Source of the DNA: Mucilaginibacter sp. KACC 22063
GTDB lineage: Bacteria; Bacteroidota; Bacteroidia; Sphingobacteriales; Sphingobacteriaceae
Direction of reading: 5' to 3'
DNA: 64,000 nucleotides
Assembly: GCF_028736115.1 (NCBI RefSeq)
Contig: NZ_CP117877.1
Location: forward strand, 4,154,001 to 4,218,000
In this document: in pieces, positions 44,297 through 52,383 of the stretch
How the letters are laid out: every line of letters starts with the position of its first letter
Numbering within the stretch: position 1 is the first letter of the stretch
The notes under the pieces: model-generated
What the model was told of the DNA's origin: nothing
Seen by the model: only the letters and a program-made list of their open reading frames with translations
Databases searched by the model: none
Position numbers and translations under genes: made by a program

Positions 44297-44773
44297 CTAA
44301 GCTTGTAGAAGGTAAGTAAACTCTTTAGGCTGGTATGCCTGTACTGCCTTAAAGAAGGTGTTGAAATCAGGCTGTAAAGCGATCTCCCTTGATCTGTCAG
44401 CAACAGGATAGACACTTAGCCATTCTCTTACCTGCGCTTCAAATGGGCAGTTGTTGAAAGCATACTCAATATTGTACTCATAGTTGTAAGCGCATTCGAG
44501 GCAGAGGTAGATACTATTACTTATGAATGCATGCATCGTAAACGCATCATCAGTGTTATCATGGCGCAGATCACGCTCGAATACTATCTGTGGTTGCTGG
44601 GCAAGTAGTTGCTTAACTTTACTAAGCATGTCCCGATAAAATCCGGAGACTGCTCCGTTTACTCTGTCCAGGGCGACTGATCTTCCTTCAGCAACCTTCC
44701 AGCGTTTGGCATATGACTGCTTAGCTGGCTGTCGCTGTTCACTGTTTACTTCTCTAACGATTTCACTACGCAT
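44297..44773 (-). CDS. Hypothetical protein
   Basis: 158 residues, soluble. The N-terminal 30 residues are basic and Gln/Lys-rich; the middle has YLCLECAYNYEYNIEYAFNN and the end QPKEFTYLLQA. It resembles the 43716 product in size and general composition (Tyr/His-rich, a paired 'EYNIEYAF' against 'NDYSIHYGYE'), so the two may be distant paralogues; low confidence. Function unknown. Confidence 0.55.
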   Translation of the reverse strand: MRSEIVREVNSEQRQPAKQSYAKRWKVAEGRSVALDRVNGAVSGFYRDMLSKVKQLLAQQPQIVFERDLRHDNTDDAFTMHAFISNSIYLCLECAYNYEYNIEYAFNNCPFEAQVREWLSVYPVADRSREIALQPDFNTFFKAVQAYQPKEFTYLLQA

Positions 44774-45255
44774 AGTTTTACGTTCTTGTTGTTAATAGGT
44801 AAGGGTTAATTGATGGTGGGCAGTATATCAAAGAGGGTTGCAGCTGTAGCTTTTAAAAGCGAAGAATGAAAGTTGACTTTACCTTCAGGCACTGGTGTTA
44901 AAGAGTAGTAAAGCACTTTCAAAGTTTGGCCAGCACTTCGCTTTTTCATTGGCTGACAAGCAGCGGCAACGCATCCTTGATATATTATTCGTTTAAACTC
45001 TTCAACAAGGGCGGGGATAAGTATCGGGGCTACTTGCGGGAGCTCATCACATCATCAAATCTGTAGAATGGAAAACGCTTTAGATAACTTAATGGGGAGG
45101 GGGTAGTGTTTAGATTGAAGCAATGTATGAATTGTAAATGATGTAACTCGTTTCCTCTCAAACTGAATTTCTTGTAACAGCATATACAAAGCAAGTTTTG
45201 CAAGTTGGCAGGAAAGCTTGTACCTATTATGTAAGTATGTATCTTAGTAGGTAGA
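44774..45255. other. Non-coding region with hairpins, 482 bases
   Basis: No supportable gene. It holds GCTTTTAAAAGC (44849-44860, a perfect 12-bp palindrome) and the interrupted inverted repeat GAAAGT..CTTTAC/GTAAAG..CTTTC (44868-44882 with 44908-44920). It lies between divergent genes, so it should contain at least two promoters. Confidence 0.45.
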
Positions 45256-45741
45256 ATGAACCTTGTAATGAAAGTGCTTAATCGCATAACAATTTGCTTA
45301 CTTCTACTAACCTTCGCTGCTTGTAAAAGCAAGCCTATTCAAGCAGACCTAACTAAACCTTTTCACGGTGACAGCACCCATCACAGTATTGTTAATGAGG
45401 TGTCACTGATTACCTTGATTGCCAATCCTGATAGATACAATGGCAAGCAGGTACGTGTAATTGGTTATCTAAACTTAGAGTTTGAAGCCAATTCTATCTA
45501 CTTACATGAGGATGATTATAGACAGTCGATTGACAAAAACGGCTTGTGGATTGAATTCAAACCAGACAGTACACATTTACTTGAAAAGGCCGAGTACAAC
45601 CACCATTATGTACTTATGGAAGGGACCTTCAGTAAAACGACAGGACATATGAACGGTTGGAGTGGATCAATCGAGAACGTTACAAGGCTTGAAAATCACA
45701 CTCAAGTAACTCGCTCACCCATCTCAAATAGAAAAAGGTAA
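45256..45741 (+). CDS. Lipoprotein with OB-like domain, unknown function
   Basis: 161 residues. The lipobox TFAAC is near residue 22 (ICLLLLTFAACKSKP). Residues about 45-110 read VSLITLIANPDRYNGKQVRV IGYLNLEFEANSIYL HEDD..., a pattern seen in small OB-fold-like proteins with the 'NPxRYxGKxVRVxGYL' motif. The role is unknown. The start could also be Met5. It is followed 60 bases later by a membrane protein gene on the same strand. Confidence 0.65.
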   Translation: MNLVMKVLNRITICLLLLTFAACKSKPIQADLTKPFHGDSTHHSIVNEVSLITLIANPDRYNGKQVRVIGYLNLEFEANSIYLHEDDYRQSIDKNGLWIEFKPDSTHLLEKAEYNHHYVLMEGTFSKTTGHMNGWSGSIENVTRLENHTQVTRSPISNRKR

Positions 45742-45801
45742 TACTCTCAGCAGAGGGTTAAGGCTGCCTGAACAAACCATATTTATCAATAATAAGCAAG
45801 T

Positions 45802-46212
45802 ATGAAAGATACAGCCTTCAAGTATTGTAGTAATGTATGGCTGACCACAGTTCTGTCCTCAACAATCATGTGGGCTATAGGATATCAACTGTTTTCTAAC
45901 AGGGCTGAAAGGCTACCTCTTTTTGTTTCGGAATTATTTCTGCTATCAATATTGACTATCACTTTCTCTATACCTGCCTGGCTATTGTTTTGGCTATCCA
46001 CATGGCTCATATCAATTAAGGCAAGTAGAAGATACTTAAGGTTATTCTGTTTGATTATAGCTGAAGCAGAATGCATGTTAACGTTCTGCATAGTTAAACA
46101 CGCCTACACATTAGAGTTAGATACAGTATGGAAGTTTATGATATTGACTTGTATTATACTTGGCATCGCAGTATTATTCTACAAGCTGCCGCCTATAAGC
46201 AAGCGTACTTAA
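45802..46212 (+). CDS. Four-helix membrane protein, unknown function
   Basis: 136 residues with four hydrophobic segments (about 11-28, 38-64, 74-95, 108-128). No family recognised. It follows the OB-like lipoprotein gene in the same direction and is convergent with the 46223 gene with only ten bases between the stops. Confidence 0.6.
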   Translation: MKDTAFKYCSNVWLTTVLSSTIMWAIGYQLFSNRAERLPLFVSELFLLSILTITFSIPAWLLFWLSTWLISIKASRRYLRLFCLIIAEAECMLTFCIVKHAYTLELDTVWKFMILTCIILGIAVLFYKLPPISKRT

Positions 46213-46222
46213 TTACTCCCTC

Positions 46223-46837
46223 TTAAAGCTTATCAACGTCCGTCTCGTAGGAGTCAGACGATACGAATTGCCAATGGCCATTTGTTTTGACAGCCTTGGT
46301 GAAGCTTATAAAGCTTCCGTCCAGTACCAACTTTCGTCTTGCATACTTGCTATAACTAGAAGTGTCCGCTGCCTCTACCCAATCTTTAAAGGCTGGAAGC
46401 AGTTTAATAAGTCTTTCATGAGCGTCTGTCTCAATGAATACTTTCTCTTTCACTAACTTCCAGTTCTTAAGTCCAGACTCGTAGCGGTAGTAGCATGAGT
46501 GACTTCGTGTCCATAATAAAGCGGATGTCCAACCGCTTTCAACCATATAGTAATCAACGAGGTAGACAGTATCAGCCGAGGCTGTAAACATCTCTTTGTA
46601 GTCTTGCTCAAACCTTGAGAAAGTTAATTTAAGCCTTTCTATTGAGGCATCGGTCAACTTAGCAGCAGTGTCACTTGGATATTTGACACAACTCTTTAGA
46701 TACTGTTTATAGTCTTTCAAAAAGTCCTGAGCAAAGGCTGTTCTACCAGGTATAAGTAGTAGCAATAGAAGCAGTAATCGATATACTTTCACACTAAATG
46801 GTAAGTTTAGAGGACAATATAGCAATAACACCTTCAA
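46223..46837 (-). CDS. Secreted protein, unknown function
   Basis: 204 residues. A long hydrophobic signal (about residues 17-36, LLLLLLLLIPGRTAFAQ) is cleaved after FAQ; a start a little downstream of the first Met is possible because the first 15 residues are not needed. The mature part has YYRYESGLKNWKLVKEKVFI and ends WQFVSSDSYETDVDKL. No family recognised. The unit sits in the cargo block with other secreted proteins. Confidence 0.6.
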   Translation of the reverse strand: MKVLLLYCPLNLPFSVKVYRLLLLLLLLIPGRTAFAQDFLKDYKQYLKSCVKYPSDTAAKLTDASIERLKLTFSRFEQDYKEMFTASADTVYLVDYYMVESGWTSALLWTRSHSCYYRYESGLKNWKLVKEKVFIETDAHERLIKLLPAFKDWVEAADTSSYSKYARRKLVLDGSFISFTKAVKTNGHWQFVSSDSYETDVDKL

Positions 46838-46885
46838 TTACATCCTAGCTGTAACTCTTTATAAGCTAATATGAGATAAGTTAGC

Positions 46886-47185
46886 TTATAAATAAAGCAA
46901 CAGGAACGGAGCAAGTGTCAAGAAGAACATGGCGCAGTAGAACCCACCATCATCTTTCTTAAATGTCATATTGATGAACATTACAAACGCGTAAGCCAAT
47001 ACAATAAGCATAATAGGTATATATATAATTGATGTGAAATCGCAATGGGGATGTGGAGTATCAGCTAAGAGCCTTTTATGACTTGCCATTTGTAAAGGAA
47101 CTGAAGCAAGCCATAAACATAAGTACAATGCATACACAATTATTGCTAACCAATGTCTGGTTATATAGTACTGAGCTTTCCTCAT
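46886..47185 (-). CDS. Small membrane protein, unknown function
   Basis: 99 residues with three hydrophobic helices (about 10-31, 49-67, 76-97). His and Tyr lie in the loops. No recognisable family. It may be co-transcribed with the secreted protein gene at 46223. Confidence 0.55.
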   Translation of the reverse strand: MRKAQYYITRHWLAIIVYALYLCLWLASVPLQMASHKRLLADTPHPHCDFTSIIYIPIMLIVLAYAFVMFINMTFKKDDGGFYCAMFFLTLAPFLLLYL

Positions 47186-47297
47186 CTTACATTAATGCCT
47201 CAACGTATAATAAAGTAACCCAAGCATGCTTGCTTCTTTAAAATTGAAGTTTGTTTAATCCAACTTCAATAAACAACATGAAATTAAAGTATGATTT

Positions 47298-47789
47298 CTA
47301 ATCTTCGGGGAAGATGCTGGCCTTTTTGATTTCACCAAACTTTTCTATACTTTGAATATGGGACTTGGCGGGTATATTAATTACGAAGCCGGTGCTTTTG
47401 AAGCGACTGATAGCACAGTCTATCCACATCCAAAATCCAGCATAATTATCCACTTGATCTGGATTAGATGCGTAATTTATTAACACGTCATTCTTCCTTA
47501 TTTTTTGAGATCTAAATGTTTTCTCCATATAACATTTGATGTTATAAACCGACACTTTACTCATAAATAAGTCATATATCAAATCAAACTCATTTTGTAT
47601 AAATTCATTCCAAATGAATCTTGGTAATTCTCGAACTAGATCGTTCCTTCCTGTATCATAATTGAAATAAATATCTTTATACATTTTATGCCATGCATTA
47701 AATTCATCTCTCAAGTAATTATCTAAGGCTTTATATCTAATCTGTTCAGCATAAATCGTGCACTCTGGCATTGTATATAAGTAGCTCAT
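47298..47789 (-). CDS. Hypothetical protein
   Basis: 163 residues, soluble, rich in Tyr, Asp and Asn. MSYLYTMPECTIYAEQIRYK opens it; the middle has LVRELPRFIWNEFIQNEFDL. No family recognised. It is divergent from the HTH gene at 48132, with two strong inverted repeats between them, which suggests that they are co-regulated. Confidence 0.55.
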   Translation of the reverse strand: MSYLYTMPECTIYAEQIRYKALDNYLRDEFNAWHKMYKDIYFNYDTGRNDLVRELPRFIWNEFIQNEFDLIYDLFMSKVSVYNIKCYMEKTFRSQKIRKNDVLINYASNPDQVDNYAGFWMWIDCAISRFKSTGFVINIPAKSHIQSIEKFGEIKKASIFPED

Positions 47790-47904
47790 AAATTTCTATA
47801 ACATTTACATTTTTTAATAAAAATGATCTTTGTTGAAGGTCGAACTTGTCAAATGAGATAATCTAATCAGCTGCTTTGCTTTGGTGATACAAAGATACGA
47901 TAAT

Positions 47905-47938
47905 AAAATTTTAAACTAAATTTTTAGTTTAAAATTTT
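47905..47938. promoter_or_regulatory. 34-bp perfect palindrome (operator or origin)
   Basis: AAAATTTTAAACTAAA (47905-47920), two T, TTTAGTTTAAAATTTT (47923-47938): 16 of 16 bases pair. It lies in the 342-base divergent region before the HTH gene. No run of T follows in a form typical of a terminator for a nearby gene. Confidence 0.6.
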
Positions 47939-47952
47939 CCTGAGTCTTACTT

Positions 47953-47998
47953 TAACTATAACTGATTAGTAATAAGTAATTTAAATAGGTTATAGTTA
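47953..47998. promoter_or_regulatory. Second inverted repeat before the HTH gene
   Basis: TAACTATAAC (47953-47962) and GTTATAGTTA (47989-47998) pair perfectly with a 26-base spacer. The right half ends 33 bases before a -7 box, so it could be a repressor-loop site. Confidence 0.5.
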
Positions 47999-48031
47999 GC
48001 GTTAATCTTAGGAAATGTCCTGCCAATTTAG

Positions 48032-48039
48032 TATCTTTG
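48032..48039 (+). promoter_or_regulatory. Promoter -7 element of the HTH gene
   Basis: TATCTTTG, an exact TAnnTTTG match; upstream TTAG at 48008-48011 is a one-mismatch -33 box with 20-base spacing. It lies inside the longer open frame, which argues for the ATG at 48132. Confidence 0.5.
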
Positions 48040-48131
48040 TAAACATTAATGGATGGCTCAGAGACTCCAGATTCTTAGATCGTATCTCCTACAAGATAAC
48101 AGAGATTTCTAATCACTTTTTAATTTTAATT

Positions 48132-48833
48132 ATGTCAAAGCCACATCAATCTAAATCCTACAGATTGCCGGATCGATTCGTTACCATTCCCTCGCTTTTA
48201 AAGCTAAAAGATAAAGGTCTTAAATATATAGATGTACTTGTTTATACGGCTTTAAAGTCATTCAATAGCCAATTTGCAGACATCAAATGGTTTAAACCCA
48301 ACAAGATTTACGAAGAAGGTTGCTACCCTTCTTATGATACCATAGCAAAACAATCGGGGCTTTCAAAGCCGACTGTAGTCAATGCAGTTAAGCGTTTAGA
48401 AGCTGCGAAGCTTATTACAATATCACGTTCTGAGAAAGTGAAAGTTGCTAATCATTATTGGTTCCCTGACCTAGATCAGTCCTACACCATTCCTTTCAAG
48501 CTATTTAAAGCAGATGACCTTACTGCCAACCAAAAAGCAATGCTTATATGTATAAGGCAATTTTACATAGGTGAAGAACTAACTTGCATGTTCACAAAGG
48601 TCATTGCTGATATAGCCAAACACCTCGGGTTAAGCTATCGCACTATCGAAGCCCAATATGATGTTTTGGTTGAAAAGGGTTACGTCATTGATGAGGAACA
48701 AGAATATAAAACGAATTATCATAGAAGGGTATTGCGCTTAAGTGATAAACTAACCTGGATCTTCAAGGCCTTACCGAAGATAGAATATAGTAAGTTTAAA
48801 ATAATTTTTGGTGAACTGAGTAAGGTTCAGTAG
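48132..48833 (+). CDS. Helix-turn-helix domain protein, probable island regulator or replication initiator
   Basis: 233 residues from ATG 48132; the frame is open further upstream to 48015 but the promoter element lies inside that part. The N-terminal region about 20-100 resembles a Rep/MarR-type winged helix (YPSYDTIAKQSGLSKPTVVN AVKRLEAAKLI). A second HTH-like stretch follows (TKVIADIAKHLGLSYRTIEA QYDVLVEKGYV). Two tandem winged-helix domains occur in plasmid Rep and in regulators. The nearby perfect palindromes could be its binding sites. Function not proved. Confidence 0.7.
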   Translation: MSKPHQSKSYRLPDRFVTIPSLLKLKDKGLKYIDVLVYTALKSFNSQFADIKWFKPNKIYEEGCYPSYDTIAKQSGLSKPTVVNAVKRLEAAKLITISRSEKVKVANHYWFPDLDQSYTIPFKLFKADDLTANQKAMLICIRQFYIGEELTCMFTKVIADIAKHLGLSYRTIEAQYDVLVEKGYVIDEEQEYKTNYHRRVLRLSDKLTWIFKALPKIEYSKFKIIFGELSKVQ

Positions 48834-48895
48834 AACTGTTACCAAAATCACAAAAAGCGTATTATACAATATTCTCATTTTCGATGGTTGGTAAC

Positions 48896-50740
48896 TCAGT
48901 TTCTTTGATAGTCCGGATATGCCTGTTGTTTAGGTCGGATCAAAATGTAGCCTTTAGTAGGTTTCTTATCTACTCTTTTTGTGATGTATACACAATAGAA
49001 AAAATACTTGATGTGCCTTGCCTCTGCAACTAGGTCTATTTCAAAATCACGGTAAATTGCTGCCAGCAGAGGCTTAATTTTAATTGTAGCAGGATAAAAG
49101 ACGTTTAGAGTAAAAGCACTTTGTACCGCATCTATAAGTGGATAATAGTTAATCTCATTTTCAAAGTCTGCTTTTATCACCGCCCTATGGATTAGCGATT
49201 TTTTGAAACCAAGCTCATGTAGTTTGTCGTAGCCTAATTTATGATACGCCTGAAGAATCAAAGGCGCCTTTTGCTCGAAATGCCGTATCGCTTCTTTGTA
49301 AGCAGTTCTGTCTTTAAATGCTTCGAGCTGTCTAAGCGTGTCTGCGACAAGCCTGTTGTTTTCGATAGAATAGCGTTTTCCTCCCCTGATTTTTAGCTTA
49401 TCCTGCTTATTGGGTATGAGCACATAATCAAGGACGGTTAGATCAAAAGCACTGTAGTTGCTTTTATAAGCTGCAATTAAATTGTCATTAAACTTGTAAT
49501 ATCCTTTTACTCGTTGTTCATTTACAAAATTGTCGATCTTGAAATGGTCAAGCTGATTATCTGTAACAAATTCAGCATATCTGTTTGAGGCTTGTTCAAG
49601 TATTTGATTATGTAATTGATCATGAGAAGTTCGTGGATTTGCAAGTTTCAGCGTTCTCAATGTTTCATAGATCTTACAATGAACGTTTATCCAGGTATCA
49701 ATAGCTTTGTCGTCTAGCGCATTTACTTTCCAGTTGGTGGTATAAAAATGCGTTGCCTTGCTATAACCGCTTCTGAATCTTCCAATAATTTGCACACTGT
49801 CTGTCAATGGATCAATCATCGTATGATCTGCTGAACCATCCGATATGAGTATGACATCGGCAGGTGTAAGAGGAACAATATCAAGGCCGTTATAGTAGCT
49901 GCTTGTTAAAAAATTGTATTTGTTAAAATCTGTTAGCTCAGAATATGCCTGCCTATAACCGTCCGAGTGTAACCTTGCAGCGCTTTCTAAGGAGCAGAAT
50001 ATGTTGCTTTCATTTTTGATATCAAGGGTTTCAACTATGGACTTGATACCTGTAATGCTTGTAAAGAAGATAAAGTATTGTCGATCGGAGTTATCTTTAA
50101 AATATCTTTTGAGAGCAGATATGATATTGCTTACATGAATTATCCTTAGCGGTTTTCTGTAGTCATACTTTGGGTCAACTTTTAAAAGCTGAAATTGATG
50201 CTCAACAAATCGTGGATCACTAGGAAGCAGTGGTGTGGCCGATATCATTGCCTTCCCCTTAAATTGAAAAAAGTCATTCATCGGTTCTACAATTCTATTC
50301 CGGTAATGAACGTCTTTGGTTAGCTTGTGAGATTCGTCTATGAGTATGAAAAAATCATCAAATAAGTTTAATTTCAACTGTGTGATGACCTTTTTTACCC
50401 GCTTATAAGCCTCCGGTGTGATAAGTAACTTTTTGGGGGTACCTGTATTTATTATATAATGTTTAAGTTGCCGGTTAGTTACTCCACCCCATACCGCGAA
50501 CACATTGAATTCTTTTTTGTGTAATTGCTCTTTCGCTTTTACAAGCGCAATGTTAGACATAACTATGATACTGTTTCTTCCGAGATAAGATATCTCACTG
50601 TAAGTCGCACCAAATCCCGTAATAGTCTTGTCTATGATTGAGTTTGATGGTATAGGATGAAGCCCTTTAACATCAGTAAAGTGCTTGTGATCAGCGGTTA
50701 TTGAGCATAAACGTGGCTGCCCGTACTTAAGATTCTTCAT
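48896..50740 (-). CDS. SF2 helicase-like protein with altered Walker A
   Basis: 614 residues. DEAD/DEAH-type motifs: motif II D135-E-S-H138, motif III S167-A-T-P170, motif VI QIIGRFRSG (317-325). The Walker A equivalent is TGFGATYSE (41-49), in which the usual Lys of GKT is Ala. Conserved motifs II, III and VI keep the family assignment firm. Similar GxGAT forms exist in mobile elements of Bacteroidota as far as I recall. It may unwind DNA for element replication. It is close to the acidic protein and integrase genes on the same strand. Confidence 0.8.
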   Translation of the reverse strand: MKNLKYGQPRLCSITADHKHFTDVKGLHPIPSNSIIDKTITGFGATYSEISYLGRNSIIVMSNIALVKAKEQLHKKEFNVFAVWGGVTNRQLKHYIINTGTPKKLLITPEAYKRVKKVITQLKLNLFDDFFILIDESHKLTKDVHYRNRIVEPMNDFFQFKGKAMISATPLLPSDPRFVEHQFQLLKVDPKYDYRKPLRIIHVSNIISALKRYFKDNSDRQYFIFFTSITGIKSIVETLDIKNESNIFCSLESAARLHSDGYRQAYSELTDFNKYNFLTSSYYNGLDIVPLTPADVILISDGSADHTMIDPLTDSVQIIGRFRSGYSKATHFYTTNWKVNALDDKAIDTWINVHCKIYETLRTLKLANPRTSHDQLHNQILEQASNRYAEFVTDNQLDHFKIDNFVNEQRVKGYYKFNDNLIAAYKSNYSAFDLTVLDYVLIPNKQDKLKIRGGKRYSIENNRLVADTLRQLEAFKDRTAYKEAIRHFEQKAPLILQAYHKLGYDKLHELGFKKSLIHRAVIKADFENEINYYPLIDAVQSAFTLNVFYPATIKIKPLLAAIYRDFEIDLVAEARHIKYFFYCVYITKRVDKKPTKGYILIRPKQQAYPDYQRN

Positions 50741-50753
50741 AGCTTTAGTTTAA

Positions 50754-50781
50754 AAGCTGGACAGTATTTTCCATCCAGCTT
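50754..50781 (-). terminator. Terminator after the 50795 gene
   Basis: AAGCTGGA (50754-50761) pairs with TCCAGCTT (50774-50781); followed on the minus strand by TTAAAC, so the T-run is short. Confidence 0.65.
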
Positions 50782-50794
50782 ATTTCACGAGTTT

Positions 50795-51409
50795 TTAAAT
50801 AGAAGCGTTGTCAAAATCTTCACTATCATAATCGCTGTCATCAAACATGTCGTCGATGTCTTGGTCGTCAATATCAATGACCTCATCTTCAGGCAAGTCA
50901 TCGATATCGTCATCCATCGATAAAGCAGCAATGTGAACTTCCTCAGCTTCCAGTTGACAATCCTCCATAGCCATCACCAAAGGATTGAAGAGACTGAAGT
51001 AAGGCAGCGCATCAAGCATCTCGTCTTTAAATCCGGTAATGCTCCAATTTGTATACACGTTCCTTACAGCGTTGCCTCCTAAAAGGCTTAGCTCAGCTTT
51101 AGCTGATTGAACATGAATCACCTGATGTTTAAGATCTTGCAGACTTACGTCGGGATGCAAGCTGTACTTCGTGAATAGGTGGTCGAGTCTCAAGTAAAAG
51201 CTGTTACCAGGAATTGCATGTTCCCATTCATCATCTTCGGTTTTTCTCCAATTTACACTGGCAAATGGATATACATTTCCTTCGGGGTCCTCCCGCTCAC
51301 GAATCCCGCGGATAAAGTAATACCCCTCAGTAGGAAAAGACGGATCTGATACCGCTCTGTTTGCATTTAAATACTCTAATTGTCTTTCTGTTAATATTTG
51401 ACTATTCAT
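50795..51409 (-). CDS. Acidic-tailed protein, unknown function
   Basis: 204 residues. The first 150 residues look like a compact soluble domain (YYFIRGIREREDPEGNVYPF, SFYLRLDHLFTKYSLHPDVS). The last 45 residues are almost all Asp and Glu (the tail from about 165 contains DDDIDDLPEDEVIDIDDQ). Acidic tails of this type occur in single-strand-DNA-binding proteins, where they recruit partners, but no OB fold is proven. It lies just upstream of the helicase gene in the same direction. Confidence 0.6.
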   Translation of the reverse strand: MNSQILTERQLEYLNANRAVSDPSFPTEGYYFIRGIREREDPEGNVYPFASVNWRKTEDDEWEHAIPGNSFYLRLDHLFTKYSLHPDVSLQDLKHQVIHVQSAKAELSLLGGNAVRNVYTNWSITGFKDEMLDALPYFSLFNPLVMAMEDCQLEAEEVHIAALSMDDDIDDLPEDEVIDIDDQDIDDMFDDSDYDSEDFDNASI

Positions 51410-51523
51410 GTCTGTTCTGTCATATGATTAGATGACAGGTCAAAGGTCAGAATATAAGGAAGCGTAAAAGGCAATACTAAATTTCAAGTTTCGAAACTTT
51501 CTATAGCAAAGATAATCAAGTCG

Positions 51524-52333
51524 TTAGCGTATATAATTTGAAAGGAGTGTATACACGTAGTCTTTAGGTTCCGAATCAAAGTCTAGCTCATTAAGCCATT
51601 CAAATATGCAAGCAACTTCAAACAGGAATTTCACTTGATCATCTGTGTAGCCTTTATCCCCTAATTTAGATAGAGGTGTGTAGGTGTTAAGGTAAGATAG
51701 TACATTGGATAAGAACAAAGCTAAGTATCTGTTTCGTTCTCTGATCCCTGGCTTACGCATTTTAGTATTAGCAACCTGCTCAACATAAGTGTAGTTAATT
51801 GAAAATGGTTCTGTGCCTACTTCGCCATCATCATTTGCAACGAAACGCAACCATGATTGGCCAAATACTGAAAGATCAAATTCCTGCTTCTCGATCGCTT
51901 CTTTTACAAGCTTACCTAGCCAGTCTATTAATAAGGGATCAGTTACTTTAGCAGAGTCCATCACACCAGTTATCTTAATGTTATTAGGCTTGTGCTTGTT
52001 GTAAGGTTTATTTATAAGCAAGAACTGAGCAATCTCTTTATCCCTTTTTAGCTGCTCGTAGGCTTGAAACTTATACTGATATTGCTGGTCTGCTTTGTTG
52101 CTTTCAACTAAGCAAATGAAAAGTAGTGTATCTAAATATGGTGTCAGCTTGAATCTTCTTGCAAGCGTTTTAAATTCCTGTTCTATGTGTTTACGCTGAT
52201 CTTCATCCCACACAGCATCGACTTCAACCTGCAATGAACCATTAGCTGATATACTTTTAGCTTGGCTCTTACTGATGTAACCTTCCTTGATCAGGACTTC
52301 TAAATTCGGTTGCAAATGAAATACATGACTCAC
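51524..52333 (-). CDS. Hypothetical protein of the integrase-helicase module
   Basis: 269 residues, soluble and helical. MSHVFHLQPNLEVLIKEGYI opens it, and IRERNRYLALFLSNVLSYLN and FLFEVACIFEWLNELDF are near the end. No known family recognised. It lies between the integrase and the acidic protein genes on the same strand, so it belongs to the element's core set and not to its cargo. Confidence 0.6.
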   Translation of the reverse strand: MSHVFHLQPNLEVLIKEGYISKSQAKSISANGSLQVEVDAVWDEDQRKHIEQEFKTLARRFKLTPYLDTLLFICLVESNKADQQYQYKFQAYEQLKRDKEIAQFLLINKPYNKHKPNNIKITGVMDSAKVTDPLLIDWLGKLVKEAIEKQEFDLSVFGQSWLRFVANDDGEVGTEPFSINYTYVEQVANTKMRKPGIRERNRYLALFLSNVLSYLNTYTPLSKLGDKGYTDDQVKFLFEVACIFEWLNELDFDSEPKDYVYTLLSNYIR

Positions 52334-52351
52334 GCTGCGATGATATAAAAA

Positions 52352-52377
52352 AAGCAGGACAGTTACCCATCCTGCTT
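52352..52377 (-). terminator. Terminator of the integrase gene
   Basis: AAGCAGGA (52352-52359) pairs with TCCTGCTT (52370-52377), followed on the minus strand by TTTTTTTATA: a typical intrinsic terminator, 6 bases after the stop. Confidence 0.85.
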
Positions 52378-52383
52378 AACAAC

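Noticed and set aside
45030..45332. A 100-codon minus-strand frame
   Set aside because: It overlaps the better-supported lipoprotein gene at 45256 and has no recognisable domain.
48015..48131. Longer N-terminus for the HTH protein
   Set aside because: The likely -7 promoter element (48032-48039) lies inside it, and the family-like sequence starts at 48132.
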